Notes: generated by a model from the sequence alone, not told the origin. A DNA stretch of 39,377 bases from Parachlamydiales bacterium (GCA_020051075.1 JAGVJP010000079.1:1-39377); one strand, 5' to 3'; numbered from the stretch's first letter, positions 23,512 through 31,094 are shown. A program made the numbers and translations.

Positions 23512-23684
23512 CACCCAATAATCAAGATATGCAAGAACGCTGCGTGGCAGGTTAGGGATGATGATAAGTAGGTTTTACTGAATGTTCTCTTGTTTGGGCA
23601 CAGACATATAGCCACACTCGCCCAGGCCGTCAGGCCTGGGGACAGTTCACATCTTTTTGTGAGCCATATAAGAGCGATATATGG
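23512..23684. repeat. CAGGAT-family remnant and strong hairpin
   Basis: Bases 23518-23570 (AATCAAGATATGCAAGAACG, GCTGCGTGGCAGG) are a degraded copy of the repeat flank seen at 12188 and 13793. Bases 23621-23640 form an 8-bp perfect stem CCCAGGCC/GGCCTGGG on a GTCA tetraloop. There is no U run on either strand, so termination is uncertain. Confidence 0.65.
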
Positions 23685-24014
23685 TTAATAGGACACTGGG
23701 CGTTGACTCAATTTGACGATCTCTGACCAATCATCAGATTGAACATCGCCTTCTGCGATCAGATTTAATTTCTCATGACCGCATTTCAAGCATTTATGAA
23801 CTATTTGCCAGCCCTTTTTTCCATTATATTTTAACCGATATGCTTTCATAATGCCATGACAAGAGCTTTCTCTGTCGCCAGGGATTAGTGCATCGACATG
23901 GAGTGATGATAGACAAAAAGGACAGTGGTTGCGATAGCTTCCACGCTTTAGCGACATCACGTATTTTTGGCATACGATACACACAAAATCAGTATTTTCT
24001 TCTTTTTTACCCAT
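23685..24014 (-). CDS. RNHCP-domain zinc protein
   Basis: From the ATG at 24014 (AAGAGAG just upstream) the protein has 109 residues. It shows CIVC, then RGSYRNHCPFCLSSLHVD containing the eponymous RNHCP block, a DRESSCHGIM segment, and CLKCGHEK. These give three CxxC or CxxxC zinc-knuckle pairs. The RNHCP family is small and uncharacterised; zinc binding and nucleic-acid contact are likely. The gene is solitary. An in-frame ATG 39 bases upstream lacks a Shine-Dalgarno. Confidence 0.8.
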   Translation of the reverse strand: MGKKEENTDFVCIVCQKYVMSLKRGSYRNHCPFCLSSLHVDALIPGDRESSCHGIMKAYRLKYNGKKGWQIVHKCLKCGHEKLNLIAEGDVQSDDWSEIVKLSQRPVSY

Positions 24015-24053
24015 TCCATACTCTCTTGGATTTGTTGTTGAACAAAACATCAA

Positions 24054-24384
24054 GAAAGTAGGATTCCGTTTGATTCTTACTGTAAAACAGCCATCGGGCT
24101 TATCTAAACTAGGGAAAAATTCACCGCTGTTCCTTTAGAGTTCGCGGTTACTTTCAGCTCCAACTTCATTAAGGCTTTTTTCATCCTTAAATCCGAACCT
24201 CTGCCAATTTTTCTGTTTGTATTGGCCACTGTAAGGCGGCCTTGAAGCCACCTTCCGCTGATAAGTGTAATTTTAGACTCACCGACTTAGGCGTCGTCTC
24301 CTAAGAATGGGTAACGCTCCTCAATTTAATAAATTTTTTCATCATAATACTCCTTGCAAAATAGTAAATTATACTGTTTGTTTA
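24054..24384 (-). other. Gene-free stretch with possible degraded coding remnant
   Basis: I find no confident gene. Between about 24108 and 24285 two minus-strand frames stay open with protein-like composition: one reads GRWLQGRLTVANTNRKIGRG and ends near 24108, the other SLKLHLSAEGGFKAALQWP and ends near 24190. They could be pieces of one decayed gene split by a frameshift, but I cannot name it. Confidence 0.25.
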
Positions 24385-25416
24385 TCAATTATAACTTGAT
24401 CTTTCAGTATCATTAATAAAATTATGAATGGCTTTAAAATAATTTTCTGGATCATCGTAGAATGTGAAATGACTCCCATTTTTACAAATTTTTTTGTGAG
24501 AATTAGGAATTAAGGATCCCATTTTTTCTAAATCATTTGGATCCATCGCATCATATCTTCCACATATAAGGAGTGTTGGGATTGTTATTTTCGGAAGATC
24601 ATTCCATCGATTCCAATCTTTAGAATTTCCTGTAATGATATATTCGCTTGGGCCTTGAATGATTTGATAAACTTGAGTGTTTAGATGACGAAAAGATCGT
24701 AAAAGAGATTCTGGCCAGGGTTTTGTGCGACAAAGATAACGGGAATAAACTTCATCAAATAAGAGCTTTTCATATTCTGGATTATGAATATCTCCAGTAT
24801 CTTCATATGATTTTAAGCGATCTTTGATTGAAAAAGGGAGTTGTGAAATCAAATAATTAAAATGATTTACGTAAGAGTCAGCACTTGCGGTAATTCCTGC
24901 AAGGATCACTCCCTTCAAATGATGTTGATATTTTAATGAATATTCGATAGCTAACAAACCACCCCAAGAGTGACCATAGAGGTAAAAATTATTAAGTCCA
25001 AGGGCTTTTCGTACTTGCTCTACTTCTTCACAAAAACGGTCGATTGTCCAAAGAGAGGGATCATCTGGTTGATCAGAATAATAGGAACCCAATTGATCGT
25101 AAAAAATAATTTGAAATTGATCTTTTGGAAAAAACTCTTCGATACACTCTAAGTATTCGTGCGTATGTCCTGGCCCTCCATGCAAAGTAAGGATTTTAAT
25201 TGGTCCTGTACCAATTCGTTTTGTCCAGACTCTAAATCCATTATCTAATTGGACAAATTCCGCGCCTTCCAGTTTTGCGGTTCTTAAATCTCTTTCAGAC
25301 TCATCTGCAGATATAAAATTCACAAAAATAAGCATTAGTAAAAATAATAATTTTATTACTTGTTTGCTTTTTAAATTACGCAATATGTTGATCGGAGAAT
25401 TAACATTGTTGAACAT
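24385..25416 (-). CDS. Secreted proline-iminopeptidase-like alpha/beta hydrolase (S33)
   Basis: The 343-residue protein has the S33 signatures HGGPG (79-83, oxyanion hole), nucleophile elbow GHSWGG (Ser150), a late GRYDAMDP Asp and a final NGSHFTFYDDPE His, completing a Ser-Asp-His triad. Proline iminopeptidases release N-terminal proline from peptides; related members hydrolyse lactones or epoxides. Residues 20-37 (IKLLFLLMLIFVNFISA) form a signal peptide after a long n-region, so this one is probably periplasmic, unlike the usual cytosolic enzyme. It is followed upstream on the same strand by the exported DUF2608 gene, but 80 bases separate them. Confidence 0.82.
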   Translation of the reverse strand: MFNNVNSPINILRNLKSKQVIKLLFLLMLIFVNFISADESERDLRTAKLEGAEFVQLDNGFRVWTKRIGTGPIKILTLHGGPGHTHEYLECIEEFFPKDQFQIIFYDQLGSYYSDQPDDPSLWTIDRFCEEVEQVRKALGLNNFYLYGHSWGGLLAIEYSLKYQHHLKGVILAGITASADSYVNHFNYLISQLPFSIKDRLKSYEDTGDIHNPEYEKLLFDEVYSRYLCRTKPWPESLLRSFRHLNTQVYQIIQGPSEYIITGNSKDWNRWNDLPKITIPTLLICGRYDAMDPNDLEKMGSLIPNSHKKICKNGSHFTFYDDPENYFKAIHNFINDTERSSYN

Positions 25417-25498
25417 ATTGGCGCTTTCTATTGGAATTTTTTTTAATTAGAATAGACGAAGTATGCATACTTTGCTAGTCAAAAGTCTGGGATATATA

Positions 25499-26287
25499 TC
25501 ATTCTATTTCGTATTGCATAAGCAACTGAGCCGCATCATTACTCATAATTTTATTTAAGAATTTTTTTTGAAATTCGGCGATTTCAGGAAAATAAACCTT
25601 TTCTACATATTCAATAGCGGTATAGTGAACGCCTATATATTCAATATTTTGCTCGATTAACGCTTTTTCTACTTCCTCAACATGGCTTCTTCTGTCATCA
25701 ATAAACACAACTTTTTTTGGTTTTTGATTGATAAGAGATAAGAAACGAACAAAAATTTCCCCTTTTTTGTTATACTCACCTGTAAATAAAATCCCTTGAG
25801 TATAAATTGTTGGTGTTTCAGAAGGCACAACAAATGTTTTCTTTAAGGGGGCACTGTCAAGAAAACTCCATTCTAATGATGCCAACTGACGAATTGTAGA
25901 CTCAGCAAGAGAGGGTTGTCTATGCGTTAATCCCATCATGACAATGTTTCGTTGTCTCAAATTCATTAATGCTGGGATAAAAGCTGCTTCTACAGGTTTG
26001 ACAGGACATATTTTTTGTACTTCAATCCATTCAGGGTAGCATTCTCGAGTAGCTTCCTCTAAAGTCATTCCGTTTCTCATTTTTCCATGAGCTCTGTCAT
26101 AAAACCATTCTGTATGCCCAAGAGCTTGTTTGCCTTCATATATGGTATTATCGAGATCAACTAAAAGCCATGTGTTTTCATCAATTAATGAGACAATATT
26201 TTCAATGGTGACCGTTTCAATGATCTTGGCATCGCCAATTAGAGGTACAAAAAAAGCTATCAAGTAACACATAATTCTTAAAAACAT
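25499..26287 (-). CDS. DUF2608 HAD-like exported protein
   Basis: The 262-residue protein has a signal peptide (IMCYLIAFFVPLIGDA, about 5-20). It then shows a HAD-type first motif LVDLDNTIY (D44 and D46), a second motif region MMGLTHR, and VFIDDRRSHVEEVEKAL as the terminal acid motif. DUF2608 proteins occur mainly in Chlamydiota, Legionella and Coxiella, which supports an intracellular lifestyle. A phosphatase activity in the periplasm or in the host is plausible but unproven. The HAD acids are intact, so it is likely active. It precedes the iminopeptidase-like gene on the same strand. Confidence 0.85.
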   Translation of the reverse strand: MFLRIMCYLIAFFVPLIGDAKIIETVTIENIVSLIDENTWLLVDLDNTIYEGKQALGHTEWFYDRAHGKMRNGMTLEEATRECYPEWIEVQKICPVKPVEAAFIPALMNLRQRNIVMMGLTHRQPSLAESTIRQLASLEWSFLDSAPLKKTFVVPSETPTIYTQGILFTGEYNKKGEIFVRFLSLINQKPKKVVFIDDRRSHVEEVEKALIEQNIEYIGVHYTAIEYVEKVYFPEIAEFQKKFLNKIMSNDAAQLLMQYEIE

Positions 26288-26319
26288 AATCCCTCAAAAT
26301 AAATAATAATTTTCTTAAT

Positions 26320-26360
26320 CACAGAAGATGAAGGGAATAATTCGCTGAACGCCTGAGATA
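26320..26360 (+). pseudogene. 3' relic of a third zeta-partner gene
   Basis: AATCACAGAAGATGAAGGGA, ATAATTCGCTGAACGCCTGA matches the last codons of the small genes at 20110 and 14288. It is too short to be anything but a relic and shows the zeta module was once present three times. The upstream part was replaced by the DUF2608 gene. Confidence 0.7.
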
Positions 26361-26465
26361 GTAAACTGAGATCATTTGTCGCGACTTCTAATTTGCTGCA
26401 TGTTGTGTGCTGAATCCCATTATATTGGCCGCTCACAGCCTGTAGGAAATACTTCCTATCACTCG

Positions 26466-26882
26466 TTATGAAAGCATTGCTGGTTGCATGAGTAATGAAT
26501 GCACTGTCGCACCAAGCTCAACCAAAGGACAGTGGAGACGGGTGACATCAGGATGATGATAGAATGCATTTGTCTGAGGCCCGAGCTCAAACATTAAAGA
26601 ATCCTCGGTATGAAGAAAGACTCTCTTTTCCCTTGCGAGTGCAAATCCGAGTTCCAGATGTGTCCCATTTCCTCCAGGAAGGAGAACAACAACAAAATCG
26701 GCTTCCGACACCCCATTGAGTTCGAACAACGCCACATCTCGTAGACGCTCTTTACTAACCGATTTCACACTTCCATGTACAGTCCAGTCGTAGGAAATTT
26801 CATGACCACATTTTATTAGGTTGTCTCTTACGGTATTGTGAGAGATCATTCTTGAAAGTGATGTTGCAATATAGAATTTCAT
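26466..26882 (-). CDS. Nucleoside 2-deoxyribosyltransferase-like protein
   Basis: The 138-residue protein has KFYIATSLSR at strand 1, a conserved AL/FELNGVSEADFVVVLLPGGNGTHLELGFALA block with catalytic Glu at about E77, and VFLHTE after it. This is the nucleoside 2-deoxyribosyltransferase fold. True enzymes swap bases on deoxyribosides for salvage; relatives hydrolyse nucleotides. It is solitary and its neighbours give no pathway. The family is likely; the exact reaction is open. Confidence 0.7.
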   Translation of the reverse strand: MKFYIATSLSRMISHNTVRDNLIKCGHEISYDWTVHGSVKSVSKERLRDVALFELNGVSEADFVVVLLPGGNGTHLELGFALAREKRVFLHTEDSLMFELGPQTNAFYHHPDVTRLHCPLVELGATVHSLLMQPAMLS

Positions 26883-27266
26883 CAGATTTTTTCCTTAGAT
26901 AAAGAAATCAATTTATCAAACGTTTTCAATTTTTTCCATTCAAAAGTTCTGATCGGTTGGTTCGAGTCAAACCGTCCCTATTTTTATGCATTTGATGGCA
27001 AATTAGTGGTGCAAAATGGTGCAAAGAAGCACAATCGAACGTCTTATAAATAATTTATCCATTATACACAATGACGAACGTCGCTCTACCTGTCTAAAGG
27101 ATGGCTGTGGATGACTTGAATTTGGTTAACAGGCATCAAAGGGACCTAAAGGTAAGGGACAAGGGACCACAAGGACCTAAGGGACGTAAAAAGAGACGTA
27201 AAGGACATTTTTCAAGAGGTCCCTAAGAGGTTCAGACAATAAACGAGGAAAACCCAAGGCAAAGAA
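26883..27266 (+). repeat. Degenerate tRNA-Tyr fragment 3 and island-end repeats
   Basis: GGTTGGTTCGAGTCAAACCG at 26955-26975 is a worn T-arm of tRNA-Tyr. Bases 26984-27060 match the arm-like sequence at 16296-16360 (GGTGCAAAATGGTGCAAA for GGCGCAAAATGGCG). Bases 27138-27230 are GGGAC-rich with many GGGACC words; GGGACCT (27141) and AGGTCCC (27217) could pair upstream of catA. I take this as the distal boundary of the tRNA-Tyr island. Confidence 0.6.
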
Positions 27267-27938
27267 ATGGAGTTTAAACTAATAGATCTTTCGAAATGGA
27301 GCCGCAAGGAGTACTTTGATCACTATCTAAACTGTACTCCTTGTACTTACAGCATGACACTAAATCTAGATATTACTATCCTCCTTAGGGCCATAAAGAG
27401 GAAAAATATCAAGTTATATCCTACTACAATTTATTTGTTATCAACAGTTGTAAATAGGCATGAAGAATTTCGCACAACCATAGACGAAGATGGTCATCTA
27501 GGTGTTTTTGATTTGATGCATCCTGCTTATGCTGTTTTCCACAATGACAATGAGACTTTCACTAATATTTGGACAGAATATAATTTTTCCTTTTCAAAAT
27601 TTTATGAAAATTATTTATCAGATCTTCAAAGATACGGGTCAGTAAAACGATTTTTAGCCAAACCTGATACACCACCTAATGTATTTACGATTTCAAGTAT
27701 TCCATGGGTGAGCTTCTCGGGATTTAATTTAAACCTACCTAAATTAGGAAATTATCTTTTACCTATTTTTACAACAGGAAAATATTTCGATCAAAATGAT
27801 CGCATATTGCTTCCGATATCTGTTCAGGTTCATCATGCTGTTTGCGATGGATATCATATTGCCAGGTTCATTAATCAGCTACAGGAAGATATGAATAAGT
27901 TCGCAAGCGAAATAGTGGATCAATTTACCGAGTTGTAA
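27267..27938 (+). CDS. catA: Type A chloramphenicol acetyltransferase
   Basis: CAT moves acetyl from acetyl-CoA to the 3-hydroxyl of chloramphenicol. The 223-residue protein has the full CatA layout: FDHYLN...TYSMTLNLDIT, YPTTIYLL, HEEFRT, S149 in WVSFSGFNLN, and the catalytic HHAVCDGYH with H190 and D193. Length is standard, and no residue known to be needed is missing, so it should be active if expressed. An AAGG about 8 bases upstream supports the ATG. It sits directly after the degenerate tRNA-Tyr fragment and GGGAC-rich repeats, and could have arrived with the island. A 23-codon basic ORF starts 5 bases after its stop. Confidence 0.92.
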   Translation: MEFKLIDLSKWSRKEYFDHYLNCTPCTYSMTLNLDITILLRAIKRKNIKLYPTTIYLLSTVVNRHEEFRTTIDEDGHLGVFDLMHPAYAVFHNDNETFTNIWTEYNFSFSKFYENYLSDLQRYGSVKRFLAKPDTPPNVFTISSIPWVSFSGFNLNLPKLGNYLLPIFTTGKYFDQNDRILLPISVQVHHAVCDGYHIARFINQLQEDMNKFASEIVDQFTEL

Positions 27939-27943
27939 GAACA

Positions 27944-28015
27944 ATGGCGAAAAAGAAAAAAGCTTATAAGCATTCAGGAAGTCGGTTTAAACGCATGTCG
28001 CGACATGGAAGATAA
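27944..28015 (+). CDS. Possible 23-residue basic peptide after catA
   Basis: ATG-to-TAA frame of 23 codons begins 5 bases after the catA stop. The peptide (MAKKKKAYKHSGSR then FKRMSRHGR) has ten Lys/Arg and two His residues. Its composition suggests real coding or a fragment of a nucleic-acid-binding protein. It could be translated by coupling to catA. No homologue comes to mind, and a chance frame is quite possible. Confidence 0.3.
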   Translation: MAKKKKAYKHSGSRFKRMSRHGR

Positions 28016-28075
28016 GAAAGTATAATTGAAGCCATGCGTCTGCTATGGAAGTATCATACTTTCTCTCAATTAAAT

Positions 28076-28192
28076 GGTTAACCACAGAGATCACGGAGAG
28101 GGAGGGAAATGCGCAATTGCCTTGAAAAACCATTCTAAAGAGGCTTACGCATTTTCCTCCCTCTCCGTGATCTCTGTGAACTCAGTGGTTAA
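28076..28192. repeat. Inverted repeat with ACCACAGAGATCACGGAG arms
   Basis: Left arm 28076-28113 and right arm 28149-28192 share a 23-base perfect core. The right arm has a 9-base insertion near its outer end, and the inner sequences remain partly complementary. It looks like a small MITE-like palindromic element. The related word CAGTGAGATCACTGAGAAGA occurs at 37917. Confidence 0.8.
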
Positions 28193-28224
28193 GTATTCGG
28201 AGTTTTGTATGTTAAGGTTCTTTT

Positions 28225-28244
28225 CGATTTATGCAACAACGCCC
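28225..28244. repeat. IS-end-like sequence
   Basis: CGATTTATGCAACAACGCCC matches the right terminus at 39028-39048 and the complement of the left terminus at 37889. Both right-type copies continue into CCCTTTT. It is probably an orphan end of the same insertion family, pointing left toward 27-28 kb. Confidence 0.5.
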
Positions 28245-28302
28245 TTTTGCAATACCTCTAAGACACCTAAATCATAAGAAATTCTTACTTTTTCACAAAA
28301 CG

Positions 28303-28333
28303 ATTGACCGAGGGTCGGTCAATATGATATAAC
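28303..28333 (+). promoter_or_regulatory. TetR-type palindromic operator over the operon promoter
   Basis: ATTGACCGA and TCGGTCAAT form a perfect 9-bp inverted repeat with a GGG spacer (28303-28323). TTGACC (28305-28310) inside it is a good -35 box, and TATAAC (28328-28333) lies 17 bases on. Regulator binding would occlude RNA polymerase. It is 22 bases before the TetR gene start, which also has AAGGAG. Confidence 0.85.
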
Positions 28334-28354
28334 AAGATCAACAAAAGGAGCGTT

Positions 28355-28975
28355 ATGGTCAGAGTGGTAAAAAAACCTGAAGAACGACGTCGTGAAATTG
28401 TGGCTACGAGTCGACAGCTATTTCTTAAGCAAGGTTATGAGACCACGACAATGCAGGATGTGATGACGAAGTTGGGGATCGCCAAAGGAACGACTTATCA
28501 CTACTTCAAATCCAAAGAGATGCTCCTGGAAGCGGTGGTTGAAGATATGGTGTCAGAGTACATGGCAGTGGTGGAAAAGGCTTTGAAAAAGTGCAAAGGC
28601 AACGCTCTAGAAAAAATGCATGTACTGGTATCTGCTGGAAAAGTTGGCCCTGGCCAGCAGGAAACCTTGGATCATCTGCATCGTCCTGAGAACATGGGAA
28701 TGCATGTGCGCCTCTTGGCTTGTACTTTATCCAGATTGGCGCCGCTGTACGCTAGTGTGATTTCTCAAGGTTGTGAGGAAGGACTTTTTCGCACAGATCA
28801 TCCATTAGAATGCGCGGAAATTCTGTTAGCAGGCATTCAGTTTATCACAGATGTCGGTTATTATCCCTGGAGTCAGCAAGATCTAGAGCGCCGCACCCAA
28901 GCCATTCCCACGTTGATGGAAGACCTTTTGCATGCCCCAAAGGGCTCTTTGAGTCTTTTGTTTGAACAAAATTAA
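28355..28975 (+). CDS. TetR-family repressor
   Basis: The 206-residue protein has a TetR N-terminal helix-turn-helix at about residues 10-56 (RREIVATSRQLFLKQGYETT, MQDVMTKLGIAKGTTYHYFKSK) and an all-helical ligand-binding C-terminal domain of unknown ligand. AAAGGAG lies 6 bases before the ATG. The perfect palindrome at 28303-28323 overlapping the promoter -35 makes autorepression very likely, extending to the CPBP protease and serine hydrolase genes that follow at 29 and 20 bases. Release by a small hydrophobic ligand would switch on all three genes. Confidence 0.9.
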   Translation: MVRVVKKPEERRREIVATSRQLFLKQGYETTTMQDVMTKLGIAKGTTYHYFKSKEMLLEAVVEDMVSEYMAVVEKALKKCKGNALEKMHVLVSAGKVGPGQQETLDHLHRPENMGMHVRLLACTLSRLAPLYASVISQGCEEGLFRTDHPLECAEILLAGIQFITDVGYYPWSQQDLERRTQAIPTLMEDLLHAPKGSLSLLFEQN

Positions 28976-29004
28976 CGTAAATATATTTAACAAAAAGGCT
29001 TATC

Positions 29005-29829
29005 ATGCCTCCTACTTATCTCTATCATCCCGTGGTGTTTTTTCTGATGACGCTTTTAATAGCGTTTGCTCTTGGTCCGGTTGCATCCTATTTGAGCCAT
29101 AAAAAAGGAATGGAGCGATTTCAGTTCCCCCTTCTCCTTTTTGCTCTGTGTGTGCCCTGTATGACTTCTGTCGCTATGATCTATGCTTCACAAAACGAAG
29201 GTCTCATTCAGGACTTTTGGATGAGGTTGATGGATTTCAAAATTAGCTTCACCTATCTTATGGTGATTCTGTTCCTCATGCCGTGCGTCCTTTTCTTGGC
29301 TACAGGGGTGTCACTGTTGTTTGGTTATTCCCGCGATCAGTTTTCACTCGCCAATGATTTCAGCGTCATGAAAGGGTGGGCTGTTCTTGGCATTGTCATG
29401 CCGTTGGTTTTGGCCCCGATCATCGAAGAAATAGGCTGGCGAGGATATGGGGTGGACAGCCTAAGAGCCTTTTTTAATTTATTTACAACGTCAGTGATAT
29501 TCGGCATTCTTTGGGCAGTGTGGCATCTCCCTGCATTCTTCATTAAAGGCTATTATCATAATCAACTTTGGCATCTTGGGATCGTCTACGTTGTTAACTT
29601 CTTTGTTAGTGTGTTCGTACTCGCGATTTTAATGAACTGGGTCTATTACAAGACTGGCCGCAGCATTCCTGCTGTCATTCTATTTCATTCGGTGCTCAAT
29701 CTTTTTTCTATGGCATTCAAAACAGAACCCTTTACAAAGTGTATTGTGACGGTCCTTCTTTTTATCGTTTCGATCTTCGTCATTGTGTATGACAGGGTAT
29801 TTTTCTTTAGCGACAGCTTGATTAACTAG
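29005..29829 (+). CDS. CPBP-family intramembrane metalloprotease (CAAX/Abi)
   Basis: The 274-residue protein has about seven or eight membrane helices. The CPBP motifs are PIIEEIGWRGYG (Glu141-Glu142, then WRG) and ILWAVWHLPAFF with His174, which set the zinc/glutamate site inside the membrane. A third conserved polar motif near LFHSVLN (about residue 230) holds another His. Family members cleave prenylated or membrane substrates and include bacteriocin self-immunity proteins. It is the second gene of the TetR operon, and the next gene encodes an exported-type hydrolase fold. The operon may protect against or process a peptide or antibiotic. Confidence 0.85.
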   Translation: MPPTYLYHPVVFFLMTLLIAFALGPVASYLSHKKGMERFQFPLLLFALCVPCMTSVAMIYASQNEGLIQDFWMRLMDFKISFTYLMVILFLMPCVLFLATGVSLLFGYSRDQFSLANDFSVMKGWAVLGIVMPLVLAPIIEEIGWRGYGVDSLRAFFNLFTTSVIFGILWAVWHLPAFFIKGYYHNQLWHLGIVYVVNFFVSVFVLAILMNWVYYKTGRSIPAVILFHSVLNLFSMAFKTEPFTKCIVTVLLFIVSIFVIVYDRVFFFSDSLIN

Positions 29830-29849
29830 CAAATTAGAGGAGAGTCTCG

Positions 29850-30977
29850 ATGAAGACCTTGAAACAACAACTAAACAGTGAACTCGATCGCTTCCGGATC
29901 CAGTACGGCTTTCCGGGTGTGACAGCATCATACGTATTGTTAGATGGGACCATAGGCGAGGGTGTTAGCGGACTTGCCGACCTTGAAACTGAAGAACCCA
30001 TGACCGCCAAGTCTCGGATGCTTGCTGCCAGCATTGGAAAAACCTTTGTTGCTGCAACCATTGTCTATCTGGCCAAAGAGGGGCGTTTGAATTTAGATGA
30101 CCCACTTGCGAAGTGGCTGGGTGACTGCATCTGGTATTCTCGATTGCCCAATTGCAAGACAATCACTCTTCGACATCTGTTGATACATAGTTCAGGAGTG
30201 CCTGATCATCTCTATACAACGCAGTTTCTACAATCGTCTCCTCACAAGTGGATGAACGTCGACAGTCTTTTCTCGCATGAATCACTCATCCAGTGCATTT
30301 TGGATCAGCCGCCTCTTTTCGAGGCAGGAAAGGGGTGGGCATACACGGATACTGGATACATTCTTTTAGGGTTGGTTATTGAGGCGGTTACGAAAAACAG
30401 CTACTACGAAGAATTAAACCGTTGTTTTTTGAAGCCGCTTAACCTGGATATGACGAGTCCATCGGACCAACAGATGCTTCCTGGTTTAGTCGCAGGCTAC
30501 ACCACTCAAGACAATGTGTTCGGCTTGCCTAGAAAAACGATCGATGAATTGGGAAAAATGGTCTGGAACCCTGCTGTAGAATGGACGGGAGGAGGATTGA
30601 TCTGCACTTCTCGAGATTTGGCTGTATGGGCCAAGCTCCTGTATGAAGGTCATGCCATGCAGGTTGAATATTTGACCGATCTGTTTCAGTCCTTTCCTAT
30701 AGGCGATGAGGAGTCCGGAGCGCGGTACGGTGCAGGCGTTTTCATTCAGCAAAAAGACGGGCCTCTAGGGGAAAGTTGGGGCCATGGCGGCGTTATTCCA
30801 GGATATAGCTCTAGCATGCGTTATTATCCGAGATATGGCGTTGCTGTTGCCTTCCAGATTAACACCGATAGCGGCGTCACAGACCATAGCTTGGATGTCA
30901 GCTGCATGGAATCCAGTCTGGCGGAAATCGTCATTAGATCTGTGGGTGGAGACCAGTCCTCTCATATCAAAAAGTAA
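29850..30977 (+). CDS. Serine beta-lactamase-fold hydrolase
   Basis: The 375-residue protein has the SxxK motif as S61-IGK64, a YxN-like motif as YTDTGY (Asp in place of Asn, common in esterase/peptidase relatives), and a WGHGGVIPGY motif in the KTG position. This is the class C beta-lactamase/esterase EstB/D-aminopeptidase group rather than a true resistance beta-lactamase. There is no clear signal peptide, so it may act in the cytosol. GAGGAGAG precedes the ATG. Third gene of the TetR operon; an inverted repeat at 31019-31070 follows. Confidence 0.85.
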   Translation: MKTLKQQLNSELDRFRIQYGFPGVTASYVLLDGTIGEGVSGLADLETEEPMTAKSRMLAASIGKTFVAATIVYLAKEGRLNLDDPLAKWLGDCIWYSRLPNCKTITLRHLLIHSSGVPDHLYTTQFLQSSPHKWMNVDSLFSHESLIQCILDQPPLFEAGKGWAYTDTGYILLGLVIEAVTKNSYYEELNRCFLKPLNLDMTSPSDQQMLPGLVAGYTTQDNVFGLPRKTIDELGKMVWNPAVEWTGGGLICTSRDLAVWAKLLYEGHAMQVEYLTDLFQSFPIGDEESGARYGAGVFIQQKDGPLGESWGHGGVIPGYSSSMRYYPRYGVAVAFQINTDSGVTDHSLDVSCMESSLAEIVIRSVGGDQSSHIKK

Positions 30978-31018
30978 CACTGCCCAGAGCCATGTCACCT
31001 ATTTCCCTTCCATCCTTC

Positions 31019-31070
31019 CTATCATTCCCATCTTGTCAATTTCACAGGATAGGGAGGATAGAAATGATAG
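31019..31070. repeat. Inverted repeat after the TetR operon
   Basis: CTATCATT (31019-31026) pairs with AATGATAG (31063-31070) and the flanking bases partly extend the stem. GGATAGAAATGAT also occurs at 7741, linking it to the CAGGAT repeat family. It could serve as the operon's end signal, though no U run follows on the plus strand. Confidence 0.5.
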
Positions 31071-31094
31071 CTCAGGATAGTGTGTTACTCAGGA

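Noticed and set aside
12142..27060. Integron cassette array
   Set aside because: Genes lie in both orientations, repeats are of several kinds without attC architecture, and there is no integron integrase.
27138..27230. Possible CRISPR-like or tandem repeat of GGGAC words
   Set aside because: Spacing is irregular and units are only 6-8 bases; no constant repeat-spacer pattern exists.
28074..28277. 67-residue plus-strand frame
   Set aside because: Its sequence is the translation of an inverted repeat and an IS-like end.
29850..30977. True beta-lactamase resistance gene
   Set aside because: YTD replaces YxN, HGG replaces KTG and no signal peptide is seen; esterase/peptidase relatives fit better.
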